DNA of 64,000 nt, taken from NCBI RefSeq assembly GCF_001412655.1, contig NZ_CP012996.1, forward strand, positions 3,286,001 through 3,350,000, written 5' to 3'. The notes beneath the pieces were generated by a model. The model did not search any database. It saw only the letters and a program-made list of their open reading frames with translations, and was not told the origin of the DNA. Below are positions 42,735-53,221 of the stretch, in pieces. Origin of the DNA: Pedobacter sp. PACM 27299. GTDB lineage: Bacteria > Bacteroidota > Bacteroidia > Sphingobacteriales > Sphingobacteriaceae. Both the position numbers and the translations under genes were made by a program. The number at the start of each line of letters is the position of its first letter. Within the stretch, counting starts at the first letter, position 1.

Positions 42735-43883
42735 TTAAAACTCTTCGAGCTTCCCTTTCAGCTCTTGAACCTTATCAAGTCTATTTTTTCTGGTATAAAT
42801 ATCAATCAGTAATTGAACAGTAGATTTGTCATTCTGATTGATTTCATGAGCTTGTAATAAAGCAATTTCAGCACGATTGATTAAAGAGGTAAACGACGGT
42901 CCGTTATCATTCTTTTTTGCTTTCAGAGATTCGTTTGCAGCGTTAACATAAGCGATTCCTAATTGATGCAGCGCGTCAAAATAATTCTCATCGATACTCA
43001 AAGCTTTGTTATAAGCCAATATCGCAGTGTTGTTATTTGATTTAGTTTGGTGTAAATATCCGTAAAGAAAATACAGCAGTTTATTTTTACTCTCTACTTT
43101 TAACGTAGCTTCAATAACGCGAATTGCATCGTCATATTTTTCTGTATCCAACAACAGATTGATGTAATCATTGGTCAGGTAAATATTATAGGGATTCATT
43201 TTTATGCCATCCTCTAATGATTTCAATGCCAATTCATTTTCGAATTTCGAAGAATATATGCCGCTTAGCTTTTGATATACGATAGGATTTTTAATTCCGT
43301 TATCTTTAGCTCTTTTATAATAGACCAATGCTTTGTCTAAAGACTGCATATTTTGTGCGGCTAAGGCCGTATTAATTGCTAAAGTAGTATCTTTTGGAAA
43401 GAAATCACTTACTTCTTTTAGCAGTTCATACGCTGTGCTAAAATCATTACTGGCAAAAGCAGTATTTCCTTTATCTTGTTTTTTTATATTCACATTGTAG
43501 ACTGCTGCAGAAATCAGCTGTGTATTTGCCTGGAATTTATCCAATCTTTTGGCTGAGTCAATTGCTTCCACAGCTAAGGTATAATAGCGATCAGAATTGT
43601 TGACATCCGTATCAATAATAGACACGTACGCGCTCAAATAAGCTTTAATTGCCCAGGTTTCCGGCCATTTTTTCGTCTTCTTATCATTCTGTGCAGCTTC
43701 AGCTGCTTTGATCCCCTCTCCTAGTATACTCAGCTGTTTTTTTTCATCCTGCTTACCAGCAATTGCCAGTTGAAGTTTTCCGACGCTATTTCTCGCAATT
43801 TGTAATTGGCTTTTTTGCGAAAAAGCATGGTTAGCACTCAATAAAACCAGGATAGCAGCATTAAATAAATAGATCTTTTTCAT
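42735..43883 (-). CDS. Secreted TPR protein, paralogue of the neighbouring TPR protein
   Basis: 382 residues. Signal peptide 'MKKIYLFNAAILVLLSANHAFS' in spirit (cleavage after about 22), then helical repeats with TPR spacing ('PIVYQKLSGIYSSKFENELA', 'YDDAIRVIEATLK', 'FDALHQLGIAYVNAA'). Order and N-terminal layout ('WPETWAIKAYLSAYVSI') match the 361-residue TPR protein 88 bp upstream, so the pair arose by tandem duplication. Periplasmic or envelope scaffold; function unknown. A terminator separates the two genes. Confidence 0.85.
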   Translation of the reverse strand: MKKIYLFNAAILVLLSANHAFSQKSQLQIARNSVGKLQLAIAGKQDEKKQLSILGEGIKAAEAAQNDKKTKKWPETWAIKAYLSAYVSIIDTDVNNSDRYYTLAVEAIDSAKRLDKFQANTQLISAAVYNVNIKKQDKGNTAFASNDFSTAYELLKEVSDFFPKDTTLAINTALAAQNMQSLDKALVYYKRAKDNGIKNPIVYQKLSGIYSSKFENELALKSLEDGIKMNPYNIYLTNDYINLLLDTEKYDDAIRVIEATLKVESKNKLLYFLYGYLHQTKSNNNTAILAYNKALSIDENYFDALHQLGIAYVNAANESLKAKKNDNGPSFTSLINRAEIALLQAHEINQNDKSTVQLLIDIYTRKNRLDKVQELKGKLEEF

Positions 43884-43915
43884 ACTAGGGTGTGTTCTAG
43901 CTACAAACTTATAAA

Positions 43916-43949
43916 AAAAAAGGAGGGATAAAAATTACCCCTCCTTTTT
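43916..43949. terminator. Terminator between the two TPR genes
   Basis: AAAAAGGAGGG ... CCCTCCTTTTT hairpin. It ends the gyrA-TPR transcript on the minus strand (followed there by A/T-rich DNA) and sits directly before the second TPR gene. Confidence 0.75.
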
Positions 43950-43970
43950 AATATGATTATTACGTGCTAA

Positions 43971-45056
43971 TTAAGGCTGTGTAGCTCTTAAAGCGTCTAA
44001 TTTTTTCTTAGTCGCTTCATAGTTCACCTTGTCATCTTTAAATAAATAAATGATTTTCAAGTTCTCTAATGCATTTTCATTTTTAGGATCCAACTCTAAT
44101 GCTGCTTTGTAGTAAGGAGTTGACTGATCAATAAACGTGATCATCTTTGCACTGATGGCATTGAATTCTTTCGTTTTTTTAGGATCAATTTTATTTCTCT
44201 CTGTTTGTAAAGCTAAAGCTTGTTTATAATAAGTATCACCTAATAAATATTGATAAATTGCATTTTTTGGATCTTTTGCAATTAATTTAGTCAACATCTC
44301 TTGAGATTTAGCAATATTACCAGATTTGATATAAAGATCAGTTTCTAGACCGATGAAATAAGAATCATCAGGGAATTTGCTGCCAGCTTCTTTTAATAAA
44401 GCTAAGCCTGCAACGCTGTCTTTCAATTTATCGAAAGTAATATTTACGATTTCAGAATAAAGAACTTTTGAGTCTTTATAACCTAAATCAATTGCTTTCT
44501 TGAAATTTCTAACTACCTCAGGATAGTTTTCTATTGATTTCGCGGTTACACCAGCGTTCACATACATAGAAGTATCTGTTGGGTTTTTAGTAGTTACTTC
44601 ATTAAAGGCTGCTAATGCACTTGCGAAATCTTTTTTGTTATAAGCAAAAATCGCACGATTTCTCAAAGCATTATCCACATTGATTTCTGCTTGTTGGATA
44701 TTGTCTTTCTCTGCATTTTTAGTGTCTAAAGCTTTTGCCTTAACGATTGCTTCTTCTGCAATCTTTTGGTTTGCTTTAGCATTGTTAAGATCCAAAGAAT
44801 CTACCAACGCAATCCTAGATGCAAATAAGGCTCTATAAGACCATGCTTCTGGCATGTCTTTAGATTTCTCATGAACAATCGCTTTATCAGTATGGGCTAA
44901 ACCTTCATTTAAGGTTTTCAAATTGTCTGCTAAAGTTGATGTTTTTGCAATAGCCAACAATGTCCATGCTTTTTTGGCTTCGTTTACTTCACTTTTTTGC
45001 GCATTTGCATAGGTGGCAGCACCTACTAATAGCATACTAAAAAGTACTTTTTTCAT
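43971..45056 (-). CDS. Secreted TPR protein
   Basis: 361 residues. Signal peptide ending 'YANAQ' (about 19), then TPR-type helical repeats ('NRAIFAYNKKDFASALAAFN', 'SYFIGLETDLYIKSGNIAK', 'PYYKAALELDPKNENALEN'). It lies 24 bp downstream of gyrA on the same strand, so it is probably co-transcribed. A gyrA-linked secreted TPR protein is unusual functionally. Role unknown. Confidence 0.85.
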   Translation of the reverse strand: MKKVLFSMLLVGAATYANAQKSEVNEAKKAWTLLAIAKTSTLADNLKTLNEGLAHTDKAIVHEKSKDMPEAWSYRALFASRIALVDSLDLNNAKANQKIAEEAIVKAKALDTKNAEKDNIQQAEINVDNALRNRAIFAYNKKDFASALAAFNEVTTKNPTDTSMYVNAGVTAKSIENYPEVVRNFKKAIDLGYKDSKVLYSEIVNITFDKLKDSVAGLALLKEAGSKFPDDSYFIGLETDLYIKSGNIAKSQEMLTKLIAKDPKNAIYQYLLGDTYYKQALALQTERNKIDPKKTKEFNAISAKMITFIDQSTPYYKAALELDPKNENALENLKIIYLFKDDKVNYEATKKKLDALRATQP

Positions 45057-45080
45057 CTTGTTAATTTATGGGTCTAAAAT

Positions 45081-47705
45081 TTAATTTTCTTCTTCTTCTG
45101 TATCCTCTTCATCCTCTTCATCATCCTCTTCTGTTTCTTCTTCCTCTTCGATGATTTCTTCTGATTGTGATCCTGCAATTTCGTCAGTAACGATCGCATC
45201 ATTTACCACAACTGCACCTTCTTCTCCCTCTTCCAATTCAACTTCTTCGTCTTCATGTTCGATTTTAGCAACAGATGCAATTTCGTCATTTCCTTTCAGG
45301 TTGATTAAGCGCACCCCTTGAGTTGCTCTTCCCATTACCCTTAATTGACTAACTACAATTCGGATCACGATACCTGATTTGTTAATGATCATTAAATCAT
45401 CCGCATCAGTTACGTTTTTAATGGCTACCAATGCACCGGTTTTTTCCGTTACACTAATGGTTTTAACACCTTTACCACCTCTATTTGTAACGCGGTAATC
45501 TTCAATATCAGTACGTTTACCGTAACCTTTTTCTGAAACTACCAAAATAGTTACACCCGGATCATCAACAGCAATCATGCCAACTACCTCATCCTGGTCG
45601 TGTGCAAGCGTTACACCTCTTACTCCGGTTGCAGTTCTACCCATTGGTCTCACCTTCTCCTCATTGAAACGAATTGCTCTTCCAGAACGTAAAGCCATGA
45701 CAATTTCGCTCTTTCCAGTGGTTAAGCTTGCTTCTAATAGTTGATCACCTTCGTTAATGTTAATCGCATTGATACCATTTACACGTGGTCTTGAATAAGC
45801 TTCTAAAGAGGTCTTTTTGATCGTTCCCTTTTTAGTACACATGATAATGTAATTGTTTTCCAGGTATTCCTGGTCCTTCAAATTCTTTACCTTAATGTAT
45901 GCTTTAATTTTTTCCTCTTTAGGAATATTGATGATGTTCTGAATTGCTCTACCTTTACTTAGTCTCGATCCTTCAGGAATTTCATAAACTCTCAACCAGA
46001 AACAACGTCCTGATTCTGTAAAGAACAACATGTAATTGTGGTTTGAAGCTACTAATAGGTGCTCAATGAAATCTTCATTTCTTGAATCACTACCTTTAGA
46101 TCCTTTACCACCTCTACCTTGAGTGCGGTATTCAGTTGCAGGTGTACGCTTGATATAACCTTCATGTGAAATCGTGATCACTACGTCTTCATCTTCGATG
46201 AAATCTTCCATGCTCATGTCTTCTGCAGAATGTACGATCTGAGTTCTACGCTCATCACCATATTTCTCCATCATTTCAGTCAACTCATCCTTAATGATTA
46301 TCATACGTAAATCTTCTGAATCCAGAATAGATTGTAAGTACTCAATAGTTTTCATTAATTCTTCGAATTCTTCTTTGATTTTATCGCGTTCCAGACCTGT
46401 TAACCTACGTAAGGTCATGTCAAGAATTGCTCTGGCTTGAATATCACTCAAACCAAATTTCTCCATTAATCCTACTCTAGCTTCCTCAGGCGTATTCGAA
46501 GCACGAATTAATTTAATTACTTCTTCAATATGATCCAAAGCAATTAATAACCCTTCCAGAATATGCGCTCTTTTCTTAGCTTCTGCCAGTTCAAATTTCG
46601 TTCTTCTCACCACTACATCATGTCTGTGGTCAACGAAATGACGAATCAAATCTTTCACGTTCAGCATTTGCGGTCTGCCATTAACAAGCGCAATATTGTT
46701 GACACTGAATGAAGTTTGTAAAGCAGTCTGTTTGAATAGGTTATTTAAAACAATTGAAGCATTCGCATCACGTTTAATTTCATAAACGATACGGATACCA
46801 TCCTTGTTAGATTCATCTTTAATATTGGAAATACCTTCGATTTTTTTCTCACCTACCAGTTCAGCGGTACGCTCAATCATCATCGCTTTATTTACCTGAT
46901 AAGGAATTTCTGTAACGATAATCGTTTCACGATCTTTATGCGTTTCAATCTCTGCTTTGGCACGCATGACAATACGGCCTCTACCGGTTTCGAAAGCTTC
47001 CTGAACACCTGTATAGCCATAAATAATTGCTCCTGTAGGAAAATCAGGTGCCTTTATGTGCTTCATTAATTCAGCTATGGTGATTTCTTTGTTTTCGATA
47101 TAGGCAATCGTACCGTTGATCACCTCCGTAATGTTGTGTGGTGGCATATTTGTCGCCATACCCACCGCAATACCGGAAGAACCATTGATCAGTAAGTTTG
47201 GAACTTTAGCTGGAAGAACCGTTGGCTCTTGCAGGGAATCATCAAAGTTAAGCTGGAAATCTACGGTATCTTTATTGATATCGGCAAGCATGTCTTCTGC
47301 GATCTTTTGGAAACGGGCCTCTGTATAACGCATCGCTGCAGGAGAGTCACCATCAATAGATCCAAAGTTACCTTGTCCTTCTACCATCAGGTATCTCAAG
47401 CTCCATTCCTGAGCCATCCTTACCATCGTATTATAAACTGAGGCATCACCATGTGGGTGATACTTACCTAAAACCTCCCCTACGATACGGGCAGATTTTT
47501 TATAAGGTTTGTTGTTTGCAAGTCCCAGATCCAGCATTCCGTATAAAACACGGCGGTGAACTGGTTTTAATCCATCACGAACATCAGGTAAAGCCCTTGA
47601 TACAATAACCGACATCGAATAATCGATGTAAGCGGATTTCATCTGCTCGTCAATATTGATTTTTATTATTTTGTCGTTTTCTTGATTTTCTAAATCTTCT
47701 GCCAT
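45081..47705 (-). CDS. gyrA: DNA gyrase subunit A
   Basis: 874 residues. Winged-helix and tower domains with catalytic Tyr127 in '[11 protein letters not shown]'; QRDR '[17 protein letters not shown]'; C-terminal six-blade pinwheel with a GyrA-box form '[11 protein letters not shown]'; and a strongly acidic tail of about 55 residues. It breaks and rejoins DNA as A2B2 with GyrB to introduce negative supercoils. Residues aligned with E. coli Ser83 and Asp87 are Ala88 and Asn92. First gene of an operon with the TPR gene. Confidence 0.97.
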   Translation of the reverse strand: MAEDLENQENDKIIKINIDEQMKSAYIDYSMSVIVSRALPDVRDGLKPVHRRVLYGMLDLGLANNKPYKKSARIVGEVLGKYHPHGDASVYNTMVRMAQEWSLRYLMVEGQGNFGSIDGDSPAAMRYTEARFQKIAEDMLADINKDTVDFQLNFDDSLQEPTVLPAKVPNLLINGSSGIAVGMATNMPPHNITEVINGTIAYIENKEITIAELMKHIKAPDFPTGAIIYGYTGVQEAFETGRGRIVMRAKAEIETHKDRETIIVTEIPYQVNKAMMIERTAELVGEKKIEGISNIKDESNKDGIRIVYEIKRDANASIVLNNLFKQTALQTSFSVNNIALVNGRPQMLNVKDLIRHFVDHRHDVVVRRTKFELAEAKKRAHILEGLLIALDHIEEVIKLIRASNTPEEARVGLMEKFGLSDIQARAILDMTLRRLTGLERDKIKEEFEELMKTIEYLQSILDSEDLRMIIIKDELTEMMEKYGDERRTQIVHSAEDMSMEDFIEDEDVVITISHEGYIKRTPATEYRTQGRGGKGSKGSDSRNEDFIEHLLVASNHNYMLFFTESGRCFWLRVYEIPEGSRLSKGRAIQNIINIPKEEKIKAYIKVKNLKDQEYLENNYIIMCTKKGTIKKTSLEAYSRPRVNGINAININEGDQLLEASLTTGKSEIVMALRSGRAIRFNEEKVRPMGRTATGVRGVTLAHDQDEVVGMIAVDDPGVTILVVSEKGYGKRTDIEDYRVTNRGGKGVKTISVTEKTGALVAIKNVTDADDLMIINKSGIVIRIVVSQLRVMGRATQGVRLINLKGNDEIASVAKIEHEDEEVELEEGEEGAVVVNDAIVTDEIAGSQSEEIIEEEEETEEDDEEDEEDTEEEEN

Positions 47706-47771
47706 AAATAGTAATGTTCCCTAAGAACGATTTAAACGTGGTATTCTTATAACCTTGCGAATTTAATAAAA

Positions 47772-47792
47772 AATGCGCCATAAAGGCGCATT
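47772..47792 (-). terminator. Terminator of the hemF transcript
   Basis: AATGCGCC-ataaa-GGCGCATT with TTTTTT following on the minus strand; between hemF and gyrA, both read leftward. Confidence 0.85.
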
Positions 47793-47836
47793 GTGGAAAA
47801 AATTTATCGTATATATTTTAGGGCTAAAAAGGGGAA

Positions 47837-48732
47837 TTAAGCCCACTCAATGCCTTTTTTCAGCTTACTTAAAGTATCTGCTTCCGGGCTGTCTGGGATT
47901 GGCTGATAATTATACACCCATTTGGCCATTGGTGGTAAGCTCATTAGGATAGATTCGATTCTCCCATTGGTCTCCAGGCCGAATTTAGTTCCTGCATCAT
48001 ACACTAAATTGAACTCTGCATAACGCGATCTTCTTAAGTACTGCCATTCTTGTTCTTCTGCACTAAAATCAGCGTCGCGATTTCTATCAATCAACTCTGT
48101 ATAGGCAGGAAGGAACGTATTTCCTACAGCTTCAGAAAAACTCAACAAACGGTCGAAGTCCAATCCAGTATTCTCTGGTTTTAGTTTATCATAAAAAATA
48201 CCGCCAACACCTCGGGTTTCTTCTCTATGCTTGATGAAAAAATAATCATCTGCATGCGCTTTAAATTTAGGATAAAAAGAAGCGTCAAATTCATCACAAG
48301 TCTGTTTTAACAAATGATGAAAAAAGCGAACATCCGTATCAATTACATAATGAGGCGTGAGGTCTATCCCCCACCAAACCAACGGGTCTGGTCATCCATC
48401 TCAAAATAACGAATATTCATGTGTATAATAGGCACGAAAGGATTATTAGGGTGCATCACAATAGAAACCCCGGTTGCAAAGAATTCATCGCTATCCAGCT
48501 TAAAAGACTTCTTTATTGCGTCCGGCAATTTACCATGTACCGCGGAGAAGTTTACGCCCCCCTTTTCGATTACATTTCCATTTTGCAGAATTCTTGTTCT
48601 GCCGCCACCGCCACCTTCACGGCTCCATATTTCTTCTTCAAATTTTCCTTTACCATCAGATTGTTCTAAACCCTGGCAAATGGAGTCCTGAATTTTCTGG
48701 AAAGCTGCGACTACTTTATCTTTAAATACCAT
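47837..48732 (-). pseudogene. hemF: Aerobic coproporphyrinogen III oxidase, split by a one-base frameshift
   Basis: The N-terminal part (ATG 48732, 'MVFKDKVVAAFQKIQDS', 'REGGGGGRTRILQNG', 'GVSIVMHPNNPFVPIIHMNI') runs to 'DQTRWFGGG' and stops. The next frame continues at once with 'IDLTPHYVIDTDVRFFHHL', 'HREETRGVGGIFYD' and 'RYAEFNLVYDAGTKFGLE' to the C-terminus. The family motif is FGGG-x-DLTP. Adding one G to the five-G run (plus-strand CCCCC 48368-48372) restores a 299-residue HemF. Oxygen-dependent decarboxylation in haem synthesis. Everything else in the gene is conserved, so error or phase variation is as likely as decay. Confidence 0.92.
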
Positions 48733-48835
48733 TTCTCTTAAACTTATCCTCAAAGTTAACTTTATAAAAATTGCCTTTGAGCTTTAAGTTGAGATAGTAC
48801 ATTTTTTTGACATAATGGGCAGGAAACAGCTGTTT

Positions 48836-49147
48836 TTAGGAATCATGGTGCATTTTCAACCTATCCAGGAGCTCAGGGGAAATGTTTTCAGCATAGACCC
48901 CATAAGCATCAATTAATACACCTTTCAGGTTTCCTACTGGAGAAGAAATCGCATAAATCACGGCACTGTCGCCAGGATCATTCATCCCTTCAAAACGGTA
49001 AAATTCATCAATTTCAAATTCTTCAGGCATCAGCTGCAAATCGATCGCTTTACATTCAATGCAATCTGGTGCCAGGATGAAATCATGCTCATAACCTCTC
49101 TTCTCAAGATCAGCAACAGCAGCAGTAAGGGTGTCATAAATATACAT
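48836..49147 (-). CDS. Conserved small acidic protein, Bacteroidota-specific
   Basis: 103 residues, acidic, with 'LEKRGYEHDF' and 'EEFEIDEFYRFEGMNDPGDS' followed by 'AVIYAISS'. Relatives in this phylum are often labelled phosphoribosylpyrophosphate synthetase in databases, but no PRPP synthase motif is present, so that label should not be trusted. Single gene between hemF and the DUF4442 gene. Function unknown. Confidence 0.75.
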   Translation of the reverse strand: MYIYDTLTAAVADLEKRGYEHDFILAPDCIECKAIDLQLMPEEFEIDEFYRFEGMNDPGDSAVIYAISSPVGNLKGVLIDAYGVYAENISPELLDRLKMHHDS

Positions 49148-49229
49148 AGCTCTAATTTAATTAAAAATAATTGTAGTATGTGCCTTTTTAAATTTCATAG
49201 TTCAATAAACTTTCTGATATTTAAGCATC

Positions 49230-49715
49230 ATGGTTGTATCAGAAAAAACGCTAAAATGGGGACTTTGTTTGTATCCACCTTTATTATTCCAGCGTATTTG
49301 GGTAAAAAGATTCCATAAAGGTTTTCGTGGTGTAGATGTAAAAATCAACAAAAGCCTGTTCAATAAGAATTACAATGGATCCATATTCGGAGGGACGATT
49401 TATGCCGCTACAGATCCGTTCTATGCCTTATTATTTGATCAGCTGCTGAGGCGCGAAGGCTTTAAAGTCAGAGTCTGGCTGAAAAGTGCTTCCATACAAT
49501 ACCTGAAGCCTGGGCACGGAGATTTGTTTTTCACCATCACTGTGACAGATGATATGCTGAATGAAGCCATAGCGGCGATGAATACTACGGGTAAATTTGT
49601 CAAAGCTTATCCGATGGAAATCACTAATGCAGCAGGCGAATTGTGTGCTACAGTCATGAATGAAATCTATGTACGCAACTTACACCAGGGAGAAACACCA
49701 CGTATTGCTTATTAA
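49230..49715 (+). CDS. DUF4442 protein, hotdog-fold thioesterase-like
   Basis: 161 residues. 'SIFGGTIYAATDPFYALLF' followed by 'VWLKSASIQYLKPGHGDLFF' is the DUF4442 pattern, a single hotdog domain related to PaaI-type thioesterases. Possible role: acyl-CoA hydrolysis; no catalytic residue can be assigned by eye. 3 bp upstream of the AlbA_2 gene, likely an operon with it and the MATE gene. Confidence 0.87.
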   Translation: MVVSEKTLKWGLCLYPPLLFQRIWVKRFHKGFRGVDVKINKSLFNKNYNGSIFGGTIYAATDPFYALLFDQLLRREGFKVRVWLKSASIQYLKPGHGDLFFTITVTDDMLNEAIAAMNTTGKFVKAYPMEITNAAGELCATVMNEIYVRNLHQGETPRIAY

Positions 49716-49718
49716 ATT

Positions 49719-50363
49719 ATGAATGTCAAGAAACTTATCCTGCAGGGTGAAGGAACTACCCTTGATTTCAAGAAGACCATTAACAATCATGAAAAGATTG
49801 CCCGTAGTATTGTCGCTTTTGCCAACCATAAAGGTGGCCAACTGCTGATTGGCGTAGCCGATGATGGTACGATTAAGGGCGTAAAATCTGAAGATGAAGA
49901 AAGATACATGCTGCTCAAATCCGCACAGCAGTTTTGCCGACCAGCTGTAGATTTAACTTTCGAAGAAGTATACGTCGAGGATAAACTCGTGCTTATAGCC
50001 AATATCAGCACCAGTGAAACCAAGCCACATTACGCCCTTGATGAAAATAAAAAATGGTGGGTTTATTTCAGGATCCAGGACAAAACACTGCTGGCAAGTA
50101 AAATTCTGGTAGATGTCATTAAAAAAAGCACGGAGCATCAAATCACTCCAATTCCTCATGGAAAAGAGGAAAACATGCTATTTGAATACCTGAGCCAGGA
50201 AGGACGCATCACTTTAAAGGAATACAGTAAAATCATCAAATCTTCCTATAAAAAAGCACAAAAGATATTAGTGGCCCAAATTCTTGGGGGTGCTATTCGC
50301 CCCCATAGCTCGGAAAAGGAAGAATATTTTACATCAATTCCACAACAACTTCAGGTTAAATAA
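49719..50363 (+). CDS. AlbA_2 (Schlafen-like) DNA-binding domain protein
   Basis: 214 residues. 'EGTTLDFKKTINNHEKIARS' and 'IVAFANHKGGQLLIGVADDG' are the AlbA_2 domain (about 7-115), then a C-terminal helix-turn-helix-like part ('GRITLKEYSKIIKSSYKKAQ'). Such proteins are putative transcription regulators that bind DNA or RNA. Second gene of the DUF4442-AlbA_2-MATE run. Targets unknown. Confidence 0.87.
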   Translation: MNVKKLILQGEGTTLDFKKTINNHEKIARSIVAFANHKGGQLLIGVADDGTIKGVKSEDEERYMLLKSAQQFCRPAVDLTFEEVYVEDKLVLIANISTSETKPHYALDENKKWWVYFRIQDKTLLASKILVDVIKKSTEHQITPIPHGKEENMLFEYLSQEGRITLKEYSKIIKSSYKKAQKILVAQILGGAIRPHSSEKEEYFTSIPQQLQVK

Positions 50364-50390
50364 TCTCTACCTCAAAAAATCAGGATAGAA

Positions 50391-51773
50391 ATGCCGACTT
50401 TTGTAGCAATGCTACAAACACTTTATTCAAAATATAAACCCTATTATTCCGATAACCTGCGATTGGCTATGCCGATTGTAGTGTCACAATTGGGACATAC
50501 CCTTGTTCATTTAGCCGACAGTGTAATTGTTGGCCATTTCGCCGGTACAATTCAGCTCGCGGCTGTTTCTCTCGTAAATAGTCTTTTTATGCTCATCCTA
50601 GTGATTGGAATGGGGATCTCCTATGGATTAACCCCGCTGATGGCACAGGAGAATGGTCGTAAAAACTATGATGAATGCGGTAAATTACTATCCAACAGTT
50701 TAATCATTAACATCATTACCTCTATTTTACTCTATGGTTTTGTTCACCTTGGAACTTTACTTGTCATCGACCACCTCGGACAATCACCGGAAGTAGTGGC
50801 CTATGCAAAGCCATATTTAGGTTATCTGGCGATTTCGATAGTTCCTTTGATGATCTTTCAAACCTTTAAACAGTTTGCCGAAGGCCTTGGTTTCACCAAA
50901 CAGGCGATGTTTGTATCCATCTGGGGAAACCTGCTGAATATTATTTTAGGGATCATCCTGGTCAAAGGAATGTTTGGAATCACGCCTATGGGCGTTAAAG
51001 GTGTCGGAATCAGCACACTTGTAGACCGAACTTTAATGGCCATAGTGATGTCTGTTTATGTATTGAAATCTAAATATTTCAAAGACTACATCAAAAGCTT
51101 TAAAGTCACTTTCTTCGATAAAGTAAGGGCGCTAAAAATCATTAAAATTGGTGCTCCTGTTGCTTTGCAGTATTCCTTTGAAATCAGCGCATTCAGTGGT
51201 GCTGCCATTCTAATTGGCACCATTGGGGCGGTAGAACAAGCAGCACACCAAGTGGCCATTAACCTGGCTTCGGTTACCTATATGATGGCCAGTGGTATTG
51301 CCTCTGCGGCGACCATTAAAACCGGAAATAATTTTGGGAAAAAGAACTTTATGGACCTCAGACAATCAGCGATTGCCAGTTATCATGTCATTATATTGTT
51401 CATGAGCATTACTGCGATCCTGTTTATCGTGGCTAACAACTTACTTCCTTACATCTATACCGAAGACAAAGCCGTGATCACTATTGCTGCTCAACTATTG
51501 ATCATCGCAGGATTTTTCCAACTTTTTGATGGTACTCAAGTGGTCGGATTAGGCGTATTAAGAGGAATTGGCGATGTTAATATCCCAACCTTCATCACCT
51601 TTGTGGCCTATTGGGTAATTGGAATCCCACTAGGATATTTTCTGGGAATTCAATTGGGCTTAGGCGTAAACGGAATATGGTATGGCTTAACATTTGGTTT
51701 ACTGACGGCCTCAGTATTACTTTTCCTTAGGTTTCAAAATAAAACCAGGGCACTGAATATTAAAGCCACATAG
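50391..51773 (+). CDS. MATE family efflux transporter
   Basis: 460 residues, 12 membrane segments. 'LAMPIVVSQLGHTLVHLADS' opens the first MatE repeat and 'GAPVALQYSFEISAFSGAAI' the second. Na+ or H+ driven export of cationic drugs or metabolites across the inner membrane. Start could be ATG 50391 or ATG 50409. 27 bp downstream of the AlbA_2 gene and closed by a terminator. Confidence 0.94.
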   Translation: MPTFVAMLQTLYSKYKPYYSDNLRLAMPIVVSQLGHTLVHLADSVIVGHFAGTIQLAAVSLVNSLFMLILVIGMGISYGLTPLMAQENGRKNYDECGKLLSNSLIINIITSILLYGFVHLGTLLVIDHLGQSPEVVAYAKPYLGYLAISIVPLMIFQTFKQFAEGLGFTKQAMFVSIWGNLLNIILGIILVKGMFGITPMGVKGVGISTLVDRTLMAIVMSVYVLKSKYFKDYIKSFKVTFFDKVRALKIIKIGAPVALQYSFEISAFSGAAILIGTIGAVEQAAHQVAINLASVTYMMASGIASAATIKTGNNFGKKNFMDLRQSAIASYHVIILFMSITAILFIVANNLLPYIYTEDKAVITIAAQLLIIAGFFQLFDGTQVVGLGVLRGIGDVNIPTFITFVAYWVIGIPLGYFLGIQLGLGVNGIWYGLTFGLLTASVLLFLRFQNKTRALNIKAT

Positions 51774-51812
51774 TGATCAATAAGACGAAATTATCCATCA
51801 GGTAGTTAATAC

Positions 51813-51846
51813 ATGAGCTCGATATTGCATCGGGCTCATTTTTTTT
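51813..51846. terminator. Terminator between MATE and mgtE (convergent)
   Basis: ATGAGCTCGA ... TCGGGCTCAT followed by TTTTTTTT. Confidence 0.9.
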
Positions 51847-53194
51847 AAAGCAAAAGCTTGCTGGCCAATCCTAAGAGCAGTAAGAATCCGAACACATCTG
51901 TAAATGTGGTAATGATGATAGAAGAAGCAATAGCCGGATCAATTCCAACTCTTTTTAGAATCAAAGGAATCCCGGCACCAGTCACGCCCGCGATCAGTAA
52001 ATTCCCTGTCATTGCCAGAAAAATAACCACGCCAAGCAATGGGTTACTGTCAAAGAATATAGCGAACATAAAGACAATTAAACCCGTAACCGCACCATTA
52101 ATCAATCCTACAGTAAACTCTTTCAGTACGGTTCGATAGGCTTGATTATCGGTTAGGTCGTATAAGGAAATCCTCCTTACGGTAACTGCCAGCGCTTGTG
52201 TAGCAGCATTCCCACCCATCCCCGCGATAATGGTCATGTAAGCAGAAAGTACAGCGATCTTCTCAATGGTAGAACCAAAATGCCGCACTACGGCAGATGC
52301 TAAAAATGCGGTTCCTAAGTTTAAAATCAACCAGGGCAAACGGGATTTTACCGCCTCTACCCAGTTACCACTCAGTTCTTCATCCTCAGATACCCCGGAA
52401 ATTTTCAGGATATCTTCCGTATTTTCATCTTCCAGCACGTCAATAACGTCATCGAAAGTAACCCTTCCCAGCAGCTTCATGTCATTATCCACAACTGGAA
52501 TACTGGTAATGTTATATTGAGAAATCAACCTGGCCACTTCCTCTTGATCGGTATCGGGTGTTACCCAGGCCACTTCCGCTTTCACTAGCTCAGTAATGTG
52601 TACATTTCCTTTTGCCTTAATGATGTCTTTCAAAGAAACGATTCCCTGGAATACATTGTCGTCATCAATTACAAAGATGGTATAGAATTCCTCGATCTCT
52701 TCACTCTGACGAATGATCTCGTCAATAGCATCCTTTTTAGTAAGGTTAAGATTGACGCGAATAAACTCGGTGTTCATTAAACCACCTGCGGTCTTTTCAT
52801 CGTAGCTCAATAAATTCCGGATATTGGAAGCATCATCTTCACTTAAATCTTCTAGAATCTCCTTTTGCTCATGCTCTTCCAGCTGAGAAATAATATCAGT
52901 AGCATCATCATAATCCAGCTCTTCTACGATTTCCGTACGTTTATCCGGATGCAGCTGCAGTAGTAATTCTTCCGGGTGAGATTCTTCATGCATCTCCGAA
53001 ATCACCTCTGACGCGATCTCTACTGGCAAAAGATTAATGATTCGTTCCTGATCTTCTTTGTTGATGCTTTCGAAAAGTATGGCTATTTCTGAGGCATGAT
53101 ATTCCGAAAGAATAACTTTAAGTTGTTCATCATCGCTATTTAAGGCGTTTTTTAGTTTAGAAACGTCTGTTTTGTCCAGGTCGAATGATTGCAT
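51845..53194 (-). CDS. mgtE: Magnesium transporter MgtE
   Basis: 449 residues. N-terminal helical domain ('EILEDLSEDDASNIRNLLSY'), paired CBS domains (about 140-260) and five membrane helices with 'GMGGNAATQALAVTVRRI', the MgtE pore signature. Mg2+ channel gated by Mg2+ binding at the N/CBS domains. Third gene of a WbqC-CorA-MgtE minus-strand operon. Confidence 0.96.
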   Translation of the reverse strand: MQSFDLDKTDVSKLKNALNSDDEQLKVILSEYHASEIAILFESINKEDQERIINLLPVEIASEVISEMHEESHPEELLLQLHPDKRTEIVEELDYDDATDIISQLEEHEQKEILEDLSEDDASNIRNLLSYDEKTAGGLMNTEFIRVNLNLTKKDAIDEIIRQSEEIEEFYTIFVIDDDNVFQGIVSLKDIIKAKGNVHITELVKAEVAWVTPDTDQEEVARLISQYNITSIPVVDNDMKLLGRVTFDDVIDVLEDENTEDILKISGVSEDEELSGNWVEAVKSRLPWLILNLGTAFLASAVVRHFGSTIEKIAVLSAYMTIIAGMGGNAATQALAVTVRRISLYDLTDNQAYRTVLKEFTVGLINGAVTGLIVFMFAIFFDSNPLLGVVIFLAMTGNLLIAGVTGAGIPLILKRVGIDPAIASSIIITTFTDVFGFLLLLGLASKLLL

Positions 53195-53221
53195 GTGCTG
53201 TCAAAGTTACAATAATCAGGG

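Noticed and set aside
48836..49147. PRPP synthetase label for the 103-residue protein
   Set aside because: No PRPP-binding loop or kinase motif and far too short; the database label is probably propagated.
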